DNA of 42,705 nt from Bdellovibrio sp. (GCA_014376935.1 JACMQO010000134.1:1-42705), one strand, 5' to 3'. Numbered from the stretch's first letter, positions 1 to 9,074 are shown. Translations and numbers: made by a program. The notes: generated from the letters alone by a model not told the origin.

Positions 1-2928
1 GCTACAAATGATGTTCACTATCTCACGCAAGATGATCAAATTGCGCAAGAGGTTCTAGTTTGTATCGGAAGCAATAAAACTTTATCAGATGAATCCCGTT
101 ACACATTAGGTAGTTCGGAGTTTTACTTTAAGTCGGCCGATAAGATGGAATCATTATTTGCCGAAATACCACAGGCGATCGCAAATACGTTAGTTATCGC
201 TGAACGTTGTAACGTTAAATTTAATTTAAAAGATAGTAACGGCAAAACCATTTACCATTTACCAAGTTTTCCAACGACTGAGGGTCGTACGGTTAAAGAA
301 GAAATTATTTACCGTAGTAAAATCGGACTTGAAGAGCGCTACCAAGAAATGGACGCGCAAGGAAAAGGCTTAACTGACGAAAGAAAAGCCGAATATCAAA
401 AGCGTTTAGAATACGAATTATCTGTCATCGACCGTATGGGCTTTAACGGATATTTTTTGATCGTCCAAGATTTTATCAATTGGGCGAAGAATCGTGATAT
501 TCCGGTAGGTCCTGGTCGTGGATCCGGAGCGGGTTCGATCGTTGCTTTCAGTTTAAAAATCACAGATTTAGATCCGATTCCTTACTTTCTACTTTTCGAA
601 CGTTTCTTAAATCCAGAGCGGGTATCGATGCCCGATTTCGATATCGACTTCTGTCAAGATCGTCGCCAAGAAGTGATTAAATACGTGACCGAAAAATACG
701 GCGCGGAATCGGTTTCGCAAATTATTACCTACGGAAAATTGCAATCACGCGCCGCCCTTAAAGACGTGGGCCGCGTTTTAGGAATGTCATTTGCCGAAGT
801 GGATGCCGTTTCGAAACTAATTCCAGATAAATTAGGGGTAACCCTTTCTGAATCGTTAGAAATGGAACCACGTATTCGCGAAATGATGGAGTCTAATCCA
901 ACGGTTGGAACACTGATGGAGTTAGCCTTACGGGTCGAGGGTATGGTTCGCCACGCCGGTATCCATGCAGCCGGTGTGATTATCGCCGACGGAAGCTTGG
1001 TGCGCCATGCGCCGATGTACCGTGGGTCTGATGATGAAAATGTCGTTCAATACGATATGAAACATGCCGAGAAAATTGGGCTTATTAAGTTCGACTTTTT
1101 GGGTCTTAAAACTTTAACTCATATTCACTACGCTTTAAAATTAGTTGAGAAAAACCGTGGAAAAAAAATTCATTCACGTGATATTTCAATTGATGATTCA
1201 AAAATTTACGAACTTCTTTCACGTGGTGATACGGCCGGTGTATTTCAGTTCGAGGGTGAAGGTATTTCTGATGCTACCCGTAAAATTCGGCCTTCGACGT
1301 TTGGTGATATCACGGCGATCACATCATTGTATCGCCCCGGTCCGATGGCCAATATTCCTGAGTTCGCCAAGCGTAAACATGGTGAAAGCCCGGTTGAATA
1401 TTTACTAGCCGATTCAAAACAAATTTTAGAAGATACGTACGGAATCTTAGTTTACCAAGAGCAGGTTATGGGTATCGCGTCCGTGATTGCGGGCTATAGC
1501 TTAGGTGAAGCGGATATGCTTCGCCGTGCGATGGGTAAAAAAATCAAAGCCGAAATGGATCAACATCGCGAGCGCTTCTTAAAAGGGGCTAGCGAGCGTG
1601 GCCATGATAAGAAGAAATCCGAAGAACTTTTCGAATTAATGTTTAAGTTTGCCGATTACGGATTTAATAAATCCCATGCGGCAGCGTATTCGGTCATTAC
1701 GGCACAAACGGCGTGGATTAAGCATTATTATCCGGCCGAATTCTTTGCGGCTTTATTATCAACCGAGGTTGGCGATACCGACAAAGTTGTAAAATACGTT
1801 AAAGATGCACAAAAAAGAAATTTGACCGTGCATTCGCCGGATGTGAATTTCTCAGATTATTTATTTTCGGTGAATGGCGACGAAATTTATTTTGGTCTTG
1901 GCGCTATTAAGGGTGTTGGTCAGGCTGCGGTCGAAGCTATTATCGAAGCCCGTGACAAAATAGAAGATAAAAAATTTAAATCATTAGAAGATTTTTTTAA
2001 CGCCGTTGATCTAAGACGCGTAAATAAAAAAGTGATCGAAGGTCTTATTAAAGCGGGTGCTTTTGATCGTTTTGGTTATCATCGGGCCCAATTGATGTCG
2101 GGTTATTCTTTATTCTTAGACCGCGCCGTGGGTCATCAAAAAGATAAAGAAGTCGGTCAGGTTTCATTGTTCGATATGGAAACGGCCGATGCCGTCGTCG
2201 TGACTTTACCTGATGTCAAAAACTGGAGCCGTGTTCAACAATTGTCATTTGAGAAAGAAATTTTAGGTTTTTACTTAACTGATCACCCTTTACGTGGGTT
2301 TGAAAATTTCGCAAAAATTTGGGCCTCAAGTACGGTCGCAGATCTTCCGAAGTTAGTTCCACCGGAAGGAAGCCCCGAAGCTTTAGCCCAAGCGGCCGAG
2401 CGTGCGAAACTAAAATGGAACGATCCTAAAAATAAAAAGCGCGTGATCGTGGCTGGCTTAATTACCGAATACCGCGAACTGATCACGAAAAAAGGCACTC
2501 GCATGGCTTTTGCCAAGGTCGAAGACTTAACGGGAACGGCCGAACTTATTATTTTTCCAGATACGTTTGCGAAGTACGCAGAAATTCTAAAAGAAGAAAA
2601 ACCATTACTGATTGGTGGTGGTTTAGAAGTTGAAAATGGTAATGCTAAAATCATGGCCGATAGCTTTGCGCTTTTTGATGACGTTTTAAAGAAAACCAAA
2701 AAAATTTCGGTCCGTTTAGATAAATTAGAACCGGAAGACTATGAAAAGTTAGACGGTCTTCTTTGTGAATACAAAGGCCAGACGAACGTCCGTCTTGTGA
2801 TGAACGTCAGCGGGCAAGATATCGAAATTTTTGCCGAAAAACCACATCAGATCGAGATTTCGGACCATTTTTTTGAAGGGGCCAGACAACTCTTTGGTCG
2901 AACAGACTTTATCGAAGTTCAAAACTAA
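1..2928 (+). CDS. dnaE: DNA polymerase III subunit alpha (5'-truncated by window edge)
   Basis: This is the catalytic subunit of the chromosomal replicase. The frame is open from base 1 with no start, so the gene begins upstream; 975 residues are visible of about 1,170 usual for the family, and most of the N-terminal PHP domain is missing. The palm motif MPDFDIDF lies at visible residues 210-217 and carries catalytic acidic residues. A PGRGSGAGS nucleotide-binding stretch precedes it, and a helix-hairpin-helix-like GLGAIKGVGQ segment follows near residue 590. An OB-fold with the phrase VAGLITEYRELITKKGTRMAF sits near residues 770-810. The ATG at 145 is an internal Met, not the start. The sequence ends in a normal tail 51 bases before the next gene. 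Identification is secure. Confidence 0.97.
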   Translation, partial: ATNDVHYLTQDDQIAQEVLVCIGSNKTLSDESRYTLGSSEFYFKSADKMESLFAEIPQAIANTLVIAERCNVKFNLKDSNGKTIYHLPSFPTTEGRTVKEEIIYRSKIGLEERYQEMDAQGKGLTDERKAEYQKRLEYELSVIDRMGFNGYFLIVQDFINWAKNRDIPVGPGRGSGAGSIVAFSLKITDLDPIPYFLLFERFLNPERVSMPDFDIDFCQDRRQEVIKYVTEKYGAESVSQIITYGKLQSRAALKDVGRVLGMSFAEVDAVSKLIPDKLGVTLSESLEMEPRIREMMESNPTVGTLMELALRVEGMVRHAGIHAAGVIIADGSLVRHAPMYRGSDDENVVQYDMKHAEKIGLIKFDFLGLKTLTHIHYALKLVEKNRGKKIHSRDISIDDSKIYELLSRGDTAGVFQFEGEGISDATRKIRPSTFGDITAITSLYRPGPMANIPEFAKRKHGESPVEYLLADSKQILEDTYGILVYQEQVMGIASVIAGYSLGEADMLRRAMGKKIKAEMDQHRERFLKGASERGHDKKKSEELFELMFKFADYGFNKSHAAAYSVITAQTAWIKHYYPAEFFAALLSTEVGDTDKVVKYVKDAQKRNLTVHSPDVNFSDYLFSVNGDEIYFGLGAIKGVGQAAVEAIIEARDKIEDKKFKSLEDFFNAVDLRRVNKKVIEGLIKAGAFDRFGYHRAQLMSGYSLFLDRAVGHQKDKEVGQVSLFDMETADAVVVTLPDVKNWSRVQQLSFEKEILGFYLTDHPLRGFENFAKIWASSTVADLPKLVPPEGSPEALAQAAERAKLKWNDPKNKKRVIVAGLITEYRELITKKGTRMAFAKVEDLTGTAELIIFPDTFAKYAEILKEEKPLLIGGGLEVENGNAKIMADSFALFDDVLKKTKKISVRLDKLEPEDYEKLDGLLCEYKGQTNVRLVMNVSGQDIEIFAEKPHQIEISDHFFEGARQLFGRTDFIEVQN

Positions 2929-2979
2929 GGTACGCTTAAGACTGATTGAAATGATCTTTCTTAAGCAAGGAGTACTTTG

Positions 2980-3978
2980 GTGATAAAACAAAGTTTAAAG
3001 ACCACGTCTTTGACGATGACGCTAGTAACGGTTGGTTTTTTATTTTCGGGATGCAAAACTCCGCCCCCAGCACAAGATGAAGTCGTCGCTGAAAAGCCAC
3101 CTGAAAAAGTGGCCGAGAAAGAAATCGCTACGGCTTTAAAACGCCAAGTTAAAGATTTGGATTTAAAAAAATCAGACGACGCGGGCTTAAAGAAGCGTAT
3201 CGTTATTTTACCATTTATCGATGAAACCGAAAATCAAGAAGCTTCGCGCATCAAAGCGCGTAACGCATTCGTTGAAGACCTAAACCGCTCAGAGGGCGTA
3301 ATCGCACTAGAAGCCAATCAGCTAAAAAATGACGTCAGTAAATACTTAAAAAATGGTGAATATGATCTTTATAAATTAGCTAAAGATTCGCAAAACGACG
3401 GTGTTAGTTCTTTATTAGAAGGAAAGATCATCGATTTAAAACTGAAACAAAACTTAGACCCTGAAAAAAAAATTCAACAAGCTAGTTTTGAAGTATCAGT
3501 GCGCATCCGTATTTTAAATATCAGAGCCGGTAAAGAAATTTTCTCGGTTGTAAAAACGGTCACGATCGATGACGAAAACAGTAAACTGGCAGAGCCGGTT
3601 GCTGGCAAAGCCTTCTTTGCAAAAAATCCAGGTTTAGTGACGGTTTTAATGAAAGATGCCTTTTTAGATTTTTCTCCGCAAGTGTCCGAGGCCATGACTC
3701 AAGTGACTTGGGAGGGCCGTATCGCCGCACTGAAGGGTGAAAAAATATATTTGAATGTGGGCCGCGTTTCTGGTGTTCAAGTTGGCGATATTTTAAAAGT
3801 TGTCGAAGATGGTAGCGAAATCTACGATCCCGAAATTGGTTACCATATCGGTCAAGTCAAAGGCCAAGCTAAAGGCACTTTAGAAGTTGTTGGTTTTTTT
3901 GGTCAAGACGGTGCAGTTAGCATTATGCATTCAGGCGCAGGCTTTAAAGAAAACGACCGCGTCGAATTGTATCAATAA
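2980..3978 (+). CDS. Lipoprotein with CsgG-like and FlgT C-terminal-like regions
   Basis: This is an exported lipoprotein of unknown exact role. From the GTG at 2980 it has a hydrophobic leader and a lipobox FSGC with Cys25. The TTG at 2977 would also be in frame, but the AAGGAG at 2967-2972 is better spaced (7 bases) from the GTG. Residues about 65-200 (IVILPFIDETENQ, then LEGKIIDLKLK) look like the CsgG/LpoB-type fold found in many envelope lipoproteins. The C-terminal 85 residues (KIYLNVGRVSGVQVGDILKV, then IGYHIGQVKGQAKG) resemble the FlgT C-terminal SH3-like domain. It follows dnaE closely and may be cotranscribed. A flagellar or envelope-stability role is inference only. Confidence 0.8.
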   Translation: MIKQSLKTTSLTMTLVTVGFLFSGCKTPPPAQDEVVAEKPPEKVAEKEIATALKRQVKDLDLKKSDDAGLKKRIVILPFIDETENQEASRIKARNAFVEDLNRSEGVIALEANQLKNDVSKYLKNGEYDLYKLAKDSQNDGVSSLLEGKIIDLKLKQNLDPEKKIQQASFEVSVRIRILNIRAGKEIFSVVKTVTIDDENSKLAEPVAGKAFFAKNPGLVTVLMKDAFLDFSPQVSEAMTQVTWEGRIAALKGEKIYLNVGRVSGVQVGDILKVVEDGSEIYDPEIGYHIGQVKGQAKGTLEVVGFFGQDGAVSIMHSGAGFKENDRVELYQ

Positions 3979-3999
3979 AAAATAGAGTTTAGAGACTGA

Positions 4000-5020
4000 C
4001 TACTCGTAGCAATGATAGTTTTTAAAACTTTCATCTAAAGGCGTAAGCGCCGCATCGGTTTTGTAACTTTGTAAGTATTCGACCCGCACGTCATCCGCTG
4101 GGTGGGTCGACATAAATTCTGGGACATGAACTCCGGTAGCGGTACTTTTTTTTCATCTTTTCAAAAAAGTGAATCACGCCATTACTGCCGATTCCTAGTC
4201 CTTTTAATGTTTCGACCGCGTACGTATCAGCCTCTTTTTCAAGACCGCGATCAAATTGAAGCCCAACGATACGGCTTAAAGTATTCGGGTCAATAAGTAC
4301 AAATTGCGAAAAATCGCCCGTTAAAAAATTTAAAGACAGTGTTAAAAAGCTTCCGCGAATGACCCCTTGTAATATGTGACGTTTTTGGTAGTGACCTGCT
4401 TCGTGCGCTAAGACCCTTAATATTTCTTCAGTTGAATCTGCTTCACGAATAAGGGTGTCAGTGATAAATATTTTTCCTCCCGGTAACGTAAAGGCGTTAC
4501 TTTGGGGCATACTGATTATTTGCATAGAACTTACGACCATCGAGAAGAAAACATCCTTTTCGACTCTTTTTTCTAATTTAGAAATGAAATCCTGTTCACT
4601 TATAGATCTTTGGCAAACTGGAAAAAATTTGTCGTAATTTAATTTTTCAGCGTATTTCTTTTATGTATCATAAGATATTTTTGATGCTAAATAACGGCTT
4701 AATGGTTTCGTTCCTTAAAAAACAAAAATAGCAAAGACGATTAAAAATAAAAGTCCAAGGCTAATAATATTTCGCGGTGATAATAATTTTTCTAATTTTG
4801 ATTTCTGTAATTGTGGAATCGCTTCGGTAAGACTTAAATCAATCAGTTGAATGCGTGCGTTCGGTTCGTGGCGCACCATCATAAATCGTTTGTCTAAATG
4901 ATTCGGGTCATACGAAATATCTTTTAATGGCCCACATGATTTAGAATCCTAAATCAAGATTGTAAGCGGAAACTAAATCTGTCGCCTTTGAATGCGGTGT
5001 TAGAAAAGAAAAAGCGCCGG
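4000..5020 (-). pseudogene. Decayed M48 family metallopeptidase (N-terminal domain, TM segment, M48 domain)
   Basis: Read on the minus strand, this stretch rebuilds one protein: a soluble N-terminal region (4720-5020), one membrane segment (NIISLGLLFLIVFAIFVF, about 4720-4773), then an M48 zinc protease with HEAGH at 4391-4405 and EKEADTYAVE as the downstream zinc-ligand motif. It is broken in several places. There are in-frame TAA stops at 4715-4717 and 4661-4663, a frame change near 4945 in the N-terminal region, and a run of eight A (plus-strand T 4146-4153). In that run, removing one A restores the C-terminal sequence FMSTHPADDVRVEYL down to the TAG at 4000-4002. The longest intact piece (4091-4540) keeps HExxH but lacks the membrane anchor and the true C-terminus. 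This architecture is known for bacterial M48 proteins. Sequencing error could explain the homopolymer shift but not all the lesions. Confidence 0.82.
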
Positions 5021-5337
5021 GTATTCGCGCGTGCCCAAGGACTGTAAAATCCCAAAGTGATGATCGTTCGAATAATATTTTTTAGCGATTACGATCGTTA
5101 AGTCTGAGCCAAAGCTATATTAAGAAAAATAGTGGCGCTCAGATGTGGTTGGCGAATGAACAAAATCGGTAGTGGTCGATGAAGGTGTATCCAAAAAAAA
5201 CTCCAAATTTAAAAGAAATTGGATCCTTATAATGGATGGAGTTTATGAATAAACAAATTAGAAAATACTAAAAAGCTTTAATTTAGATCAGCGCCTAAAA
5301 CTTTTATAAAGGCTAAGATCTAAGGCTTTTGAAAAGA
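5021..5337. other. Gene-poor stretch between pseudogene and IF-1-like gene
   Basis: No intact gene is visible here. On the minus strand about 5030-5140 translates to coding-looking phrases (GSDLTIVIAKKYYSNDHHFGILQSLG) between stops, so it may be another relic, either of the M48 gene's 5' region or of an upstream neighbour. The rest is AT-rich with no recognised RNA or repeat. Confidence 0.35.
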
Positions 5338-5559
5338 TTAGGCTTTAAACCTAAAAGTAATAAGTCCGTGAGTCACGTCGTACGGAGAAATAGCCACGGT
5401 TACGCGGTCGCCGATGACGATTCTGATTTTAAATTTTTTCATTTTTCCGCAAAGTTTTGCAGAAATATTTGAACCTTGATCTAATTTAACTGCATAGCTT
5501 CCGCCACCGTTAATTGCGATAATTTGGCCATCAAATGGAACGTTGTCTTCTTTTGACAT
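5338..5559 (-). CDS. infA: Translation initiation factor IF-1-like protein
   Basis: This 73-residue protein has the single OB-fold of bacterial IF-1, which binds the 30S A site during initiation. The N-terminal MSKEDN, the core GKMKKFKIRIVIGDRVTV and the end SPYDVTHGLITFRF match the family layout and length. It is divergent: the first strands read FDGQIIAINGGGSYAVKLDQG instead of the usual form with a Phe/Arg core, and the C-terminus lacks the common Arg-rich ending. An AAGGAG lies just upstream of its ATG. It may be a second IF-1 paralogue rather than the essential copy; the window cannot decide this. Confidence 0.85.
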   Translation of the reverse strand: MSKEDNVPFDGQIIAINGGGSYAVKLDQGSNISAKLCGKMKKFKIRIVIGDRVTVAISPYDVTHGLITFRFKA

Positions 5560-5640
5560 TAAGACTCCTTCGTAAAGAGTAAATAGAGAAATGTTTTAAA
5601 GCTAAAAATTAAGATGCTAGAAAACAGGGGATGGTAAACT

Positions 5641-5675
5641 TAAAAAAAAGAAAAAGGCGTCTTTGCAGACGCCTT
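5641..5675 (-). terminator. Rho-independent terminator of the RRM gene
   Basis: A perfect 8-bp stem, AAGGCGTC/GACGCCTT with a 6-base loop (5654-5675), is followed on the minus strand by a T-rich run (5641-5653). It lies 45 bases after the RRM gene stop and separates that gene from the IF-1-like gene. Confidence 0.9.
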
Positions 5676-5719
5676 AATCGTAGACCCCATTGTTGGGCCA
5701 TCTTTAGTTTTGGTAAAGA

Positions 5720-6052
5720 CTAGTAACGTTTAGAAAAACCGCCACCGCCGCCGCCGCCTGGACGACGACCACCACCACCACCGCCGCCGCCACCAGTGCG
5801 AGGTTCTTGTGGTTTAGCTTCAGAAACGTTAAGTGCGCGACCTGACATTTCTTGACCGTTTAATTTTTGGATTGCAGTAGCTGCTTCTGATTCAGATCCC
5901 ATTTCAACGAATCCGAAACCTTTAGAGCGACCAGAATCGCGATCCATGATTACGTTAGCAGATTCAACATGACCGAATTCTGCGAAGATGTCTTGTAGAG
6001 CTGCTGAGTCTACAGAGTAAGATAAATTTCCTACGTATATTTTTTTTCCCAT
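5720..6052 (-). CDS. Glycine-rich RRM RNA-binding protein
   Basis: This 110-residue protein has one RNA recognition motif followed by a Gly/Arg tail. RNP2 (IYVGNL) is at residues 4-9 and RNP1 (KGFGFVEM) at about 44-51, with the aromatic residues expected to stack on RNA. The tail, from about residue 85, is almost all Gly with a few Arg. This is the bacterial and cyanobacterial Rbp type, thought to act as an RNA chaperone, often in cold response. The start at 6052 is preferred because GGAGG lies 8 bases before it; the in-frame ATG at 6067 abuts that ribosome binding site. It is monocistronic, with its own terminator. Confidence 0.93.
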   Translation of the reverse strand: MGKKIYVGNLSYSVDSAALQDIFAEFGHVESANVIMDRDSGRSKGFGFVEMGSESEAATAIQKLNGQEMSGRALNVSEAKPQEPRTGGGGGGGGGRRPGGGGGGGFSKRY

Positions 6053-6292
6053 TTGTATTGCCTCCATGAAGCTAGGGGGCCATTCAAGAAGCGCAAAAGA
6101 AAAACCTTAAGATACTTAACTGAACGGACTGTTGAAACCGTATAGAAACAGGTTTTAGCCTAAAAAGATAGTGTAATCTAAGACACAGCTGCTTATTTTG
6201 TAGGAAGCTTCAAAAACTAGCCTTCTTTGAAAAAAGAAGTCGTAAACGACATATTTGGTCAGGGTGGGGGAGGGAAAATTTCTGGTAAAAAT

Positions 6293-6368
6293 TGGTCGGC
6301 CTTGCAGGACTCGAACCTGCGACCACTTCCATGTCATGGAAATGCGCTACCAACTGCGCTAAAGGCCG
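6293..6368 (-). tRNA. tRNA-Val(GAC), CCA encoded
   Basis: A full cloverleaf can be folded by eye. The acceptor stem is CGGCCTT/AAGGCCG, the D arm GCGC-AGTTGGTA-GCGC, the anticodon stem TTTCC/GGAAG with loop ATGACAT, and the T arm GCAGG-TTCGAGT-CCTGC. The discriminator is A and CCA is encoded. Anticodon GAC reads valine codons GUC and GUU. The total length is 76 bases. Confidence 0.97.
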
Positions 6369-6461
6369 ACGTAAAGTAAGTACATGTAAAAACTAGCAGT
6401 TTTGACAATAGTTATCAAGCTTTCTTGCTTTATAACTTCGATTTGTCTAAGCCTTGACGAT

Positions 6462-7139
6462 ATGAACTATTACAGTCTTTTCCCTATTCTACTGACGGGT
6501 CTTATGATTGCCGTCCTTCATGCGGCAATTCCGACGCACTGGCTGCCATTTGTTATCGCGTCGCGTGCACAAAAGTGGAGTTGGCAGAAAACTCAGTCGA
6601 TTTTACTGATCGCAGGGCTTGGGCACGTCATTATGACGACTTTGATTGGCGCCCTGATTTTTGTGCTTGGACTTAGTTTTTTTCAAAAATATCAGAGTTA
6701 TTTTTTAATTTTAGCTAGTGCCTCGATCGGATTTTTTGGGATTTTTCAAATTGTGCAGCATTTCCGCGGGCACCGTCATTCGCACTGTGACCATGGTCAC
6801 GGGCACGCCCATCATCACCATTTTGATGAGCATCAAAAAACGGGTCAAGACGGCTGGGCGATTCTAAGCTTACTTTCGCTTTTAACTTTCTCTCCGTGTG
6901 AAAGTTTTCTGCCGGTTTATCTTTCGGCCGTTCATCATGGATGGCAGGGGTTTTTGGCTTTAAGTTTGATCTTGGCGTTCGGGACTTTGTTTTCAATGTT
7001 GGCCTTAACATGGGTTTCGATGCTGGGTTTATCGCGCTTTGAAATGAATTGGATCGAAGATAACGAAAAACTTGTGACGGGGATTGGCTTACTTGTATTA
7101 TCTATTCTTGTTTTTGTGATCGAAAACCATCAACATTAG
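6462..7139 (+). CDS. Polytopic membrane protein with His-rich loop (NicO/RcnA- or TauE-like)
   Basis: This inner-membrane protein of about 225 residues has roughly six hydrophobic segments. An N-terminal HAAIPTHWLPFV motif begins the second part of helix 1, and a central loop (about residues 105-135) is packed with His (HRHSHCDHGHGHAHHHHFDEH). Similar arrangements occur in nickel/cobalt efflux proteins and in the TauE/UreH-like superfamily, so metal handling is plausible, but the substrate is unknown. The ATG at 6462 is chosen as the start. An in-frame TTG at 6402 would add 20 residues, but it lies in the promoter-like gap after the tRNA gene and has no ribosome binding site. The gene ends 5 bases before arfB, suggesting cotranscription. 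Confidence 0.75.
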   Translation: MNYYSLFPILLTGLMIAVLHAAIPTHWLPFVIASRAQKWSWQKTQSILLIAGLGHVIMTTLIGALIFVLGLSFFQKYQSYFLILASASIGFFGIFQIVQHFRGHRHSHCDHGHGHAHHHHFDEHQKTGQDGWAILSLLSLLTFSPCESFLPVYLSAVHHGWQGFLALSLILAFGTLFSMLALTWVSMLGLSRFEMNWIEDNEKLVTGIGLLVLSILVFVIENHQH

Positions 7140-7144
7140 TTGTC

Positions 7145-7555
7145 ATGCTAAAAGAAAACAAAATTATTATTCCGTGGACAGAAATTGAATGGACGGCGAC
7201 GCGCTCTTCGGGGGCGGGTGGTCAGCATGTGAATCGGACTAATTCGGCCGTGATTTTAAGATTCTCGATTTCTAAATCTTTGATTTTAAACGATACGCAG
7301 AAGCAAAAACTACTGGTGCGTTTGCAGTCTCGATTAGCTCAGGGTGACGATATTTTAATTCGCATCGAAGATCAGCGGGATCAGAAAAGTAATAAAGACC
7401 GGGCTTATAAGTTACTCTGTGAGCTTGTCTCAAGATCATTGATTGACCCTAAAAAGCGAATCGCTACAAAGCCGAAGAAAAGTGCCGTTCGTAAAAGATT
7501 AAACGAAAAGAAACGCCATTCAGAAGTTAAAAAAAGTCGTTCGGAAAAGTTCTAA
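7145..7555 (+). CDS. arfB: Peptidyl-tRNA hydrolase ArfB (ribosome rescue)
   Basis: This 136-residue relative of class I release factors lacks the stop-codon recognition domain. The GGQ motif that triggers peptidyl-tRNA hydrolysis is at residues 25-27 within SSGAGGQHVNRT. The C-terminus from about residue 105 is a basic Lys/Arg-rich tail, which in ArfB/YaeJ enters the empty mRNA channel of stalled ribosomes. Length and tail match ArfB rather than RF1/RF2, which are about 360 residues. It acts in the cytosol on non-stop complexes and follows the His-rich membrane protein gene by 5 bases. Confidence 0.95.
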   Translation: MLKENKIIIPWTEIEWTATRSSGAGGQHVNRTNSAVILRFSISKSLILNDTQKQKLLVRLQSRLAQGDDILIRIEDQRDQKSNKDRAYKLLCELVSRSLIDPKKRIATKPKKSAVRKRLNEKKRHSEVKKSRSEKF

Positions 7556-7745
7556 TTAACCTTCGTCTAGCTTGATTACAAGCCAGCTATGACTTTTTAA
7601 ACTAACCTGCACGTTGACACTTAAATTAACCAGTTTTTAATCAAAATCGATTTCAAATATAGACATTAGACTTTTGCTAGTAGTTAATTGCTACATGTAG
7701 TTGTAAGCTATAGTTTTAAATATTAACCCGTTATTTGGAGCCCGA

Positions 7746-9074
7746 GTGAAGAAGAAAATATTAGTCGTTGAAGACGATCAATTTTTCCGTGAAACAGTTT
7801 GTGAACTATTGCAAAAAAAATTCGACGTTAAAGAAGCTGCTAGCGGTAAAGCGGCTATTGAAATTTTAAGTATTGCTGATTTTGATTTAGTCTTATCTGA
7901 CATTCAAATGCCTGGCATGACAGGAATTGAACTTTTGGAATGGTCACAAAAAAACAAACCGATTCCATTTGTTATCATGACCGGATTTTCGCTATTGTTA
8001 GAAACTAAAACTGCGTTTGATCTGGGCGCAAAAGGATTTGTATCGAAACCTTTTAAAAGTTCAGAACTGCTTGCGACGATTGATTCGATTATCGGAGACA
8101 AAGAAAAAATCGAAGTGGCTGAAGTTCAGCCAAAGCAAGATTACTGCAAAGTTTCAATTGATGAATTCGTAGCTAGACCGAAAATTGATTTTGATGTCTT
8201 TATTAAATTGTCAGAAACAAAGGTTATTCGCTTGGCGCATAAAGGTGAACAACTTCCGGCCGATCGTGTACAGCATTACAAAGAAAAAGGTGTTAAATTT
8301 TTACATATTTTAAAAGAGGATTTTGGAAAGTTAGTCGATTTTAATATGAGCCTGACTCGGATTATCAAAGATCGTGATGACATTTCGATCGAGAAAAAAA
8401 TGAATTTCATTAAATACACCGGCGAAGTGCTGATGGAAAAGGTCTTTGTGATGGGACTTGATAAACAAAGTTTCACCGACGGGCAAAACTTTTTAAATAT
8501 GTCATTAGGGGTAATTAGTGATTCAAAAGAACATCTTGATTTGTTAGATGCCTTAAACGCTAATTCAGATCAGGTTTATGCACATTCGTTAGGGGTTGCG
8601 CTTTATAGCGTTATGGTCGCAAAAAAAATGGGGTTCGAAGCGAATTCTGTTCTATTTAAAATTATGATGGCGGGCTTGTATCATGATATTGGAAAGAAAG
8701 AAATTGATCGTGCTTTATTGGAAAAGCCTCGTCAGTTATTAAGTCAGCAAGAAAGAAAAATTTTTGAAACCCACGTCATCCGCAGCCAAGAAATTCTTAT
8801 GCAGGTGCACGGTGTTTCAGAAGAAGTGGCGCAAATTGTTTCGGAACATCATGAAGATATGACGGGGAATGGTTACCCCTTGAATAAAGCCGTTAAATTT
8901 CAACATCCGCTTTCACGTATTATTCAGGCCGTAAATATTTTTATGGAACTAGTTGTTAAGCCAGGAAATGAACATGTGACTGGCCCTGCGGCGGTGGCGC
9001 AAATTGAAAAAGTATATGACAACCGCGTGGATAAAAAAGTGCTTGCGGCATTGAAGTCAATTTTTTCAGCGTAG
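7746..9074 (+). CDS. Response regulator with HD-GYP-type phosphodiesterase domain
   Basis: This is a 442-residue cytosolic regulator. Residues 1-120 are a receiver domain with the acidic pair EDD at 9-11, phospho-acceptor Asp within LSDIQMPG near residue 53, and KPF near 103. Residues 145-200 (DVFIKLSETKVIRLAHKG) resemble the DUF3391-like segment that precedes many HD-GYP domains. Residues 280-420 form the HD-GYP domain with HDIGK at 313-317 and HHEDMTGNGYP near 367. The family consensus is HHExxDGxGYP, so one Asp is replaced by Thr. Such proteins normally hydrolyse cyclic di-GMP. The GTG start is supported by GGAG 5 bases upstream. No partner histidine kinase is adjacent. Confidence 0.92.
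   Translation: MKKKILVVEDDQFFRETVCELLQKKFDVKEAASGKAAIEILSIADFDLVLSDIQMPGMTGIELLEWSQKNKPIPFVIMTGFSLLLETKTAFDLGAKGFVSKPFKSSELLATIDSIIGDKEKIEVAEVQPKQDYCKVSIDEFVARPKIDFDVFIKLSETKVIRLAHKGEQLPADRVQHYKEKGVKFLHILKEDFGKLVDFNMSLTRIIKDRDDISIEKKMNFIKYTGEVLMEKVFVMGLDKQSFTDGQNFLNMSLGVISDSKEHLDLLDALNANSDQVYAHSLGVALYSVMVAKKMGFEANSVLFKIMMAGLYHDIGKKEIDRALLEKPRQLLSQQERKIFETHVIRSQEILMQVHGVSEEVAQIVSEHHEDMTGNGYPLNKAVKFQHPLSRIIQAVNIFMELVVKPGNEHVTGPAAVAQIEKVYDNRVDKKVLAALKSIFSA

Noticed and set aside
2283-2991. Minus-strand frames within dnaE and its 3' flank
   Set aside because: They are shadows of strongly conserved dnaE codons.
4146-4153. Programmed -1 frameshift at A-AAA-AAG in the M48 gene
   Set aside because: The slippery heptamer is in the right phase, but a -1 shift does not lead into the conserved C-terminal frame; a +1 shift or loss of one A is required. 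A lesion is the simpler reading.
6155-6337. Minus-strand reading frame of 60 codons
   Set aside because: It overlaps the 3' half of tRNA-Val and has no family features.
6402-6461. TTG start at 6402 or a TTGACA -35 box there
   Set aside because: TTGACA is present, but the nearest TATAAC is about 23 bases away, too far for a standard promoter. As a start codon it lacks a ribosome binding site.
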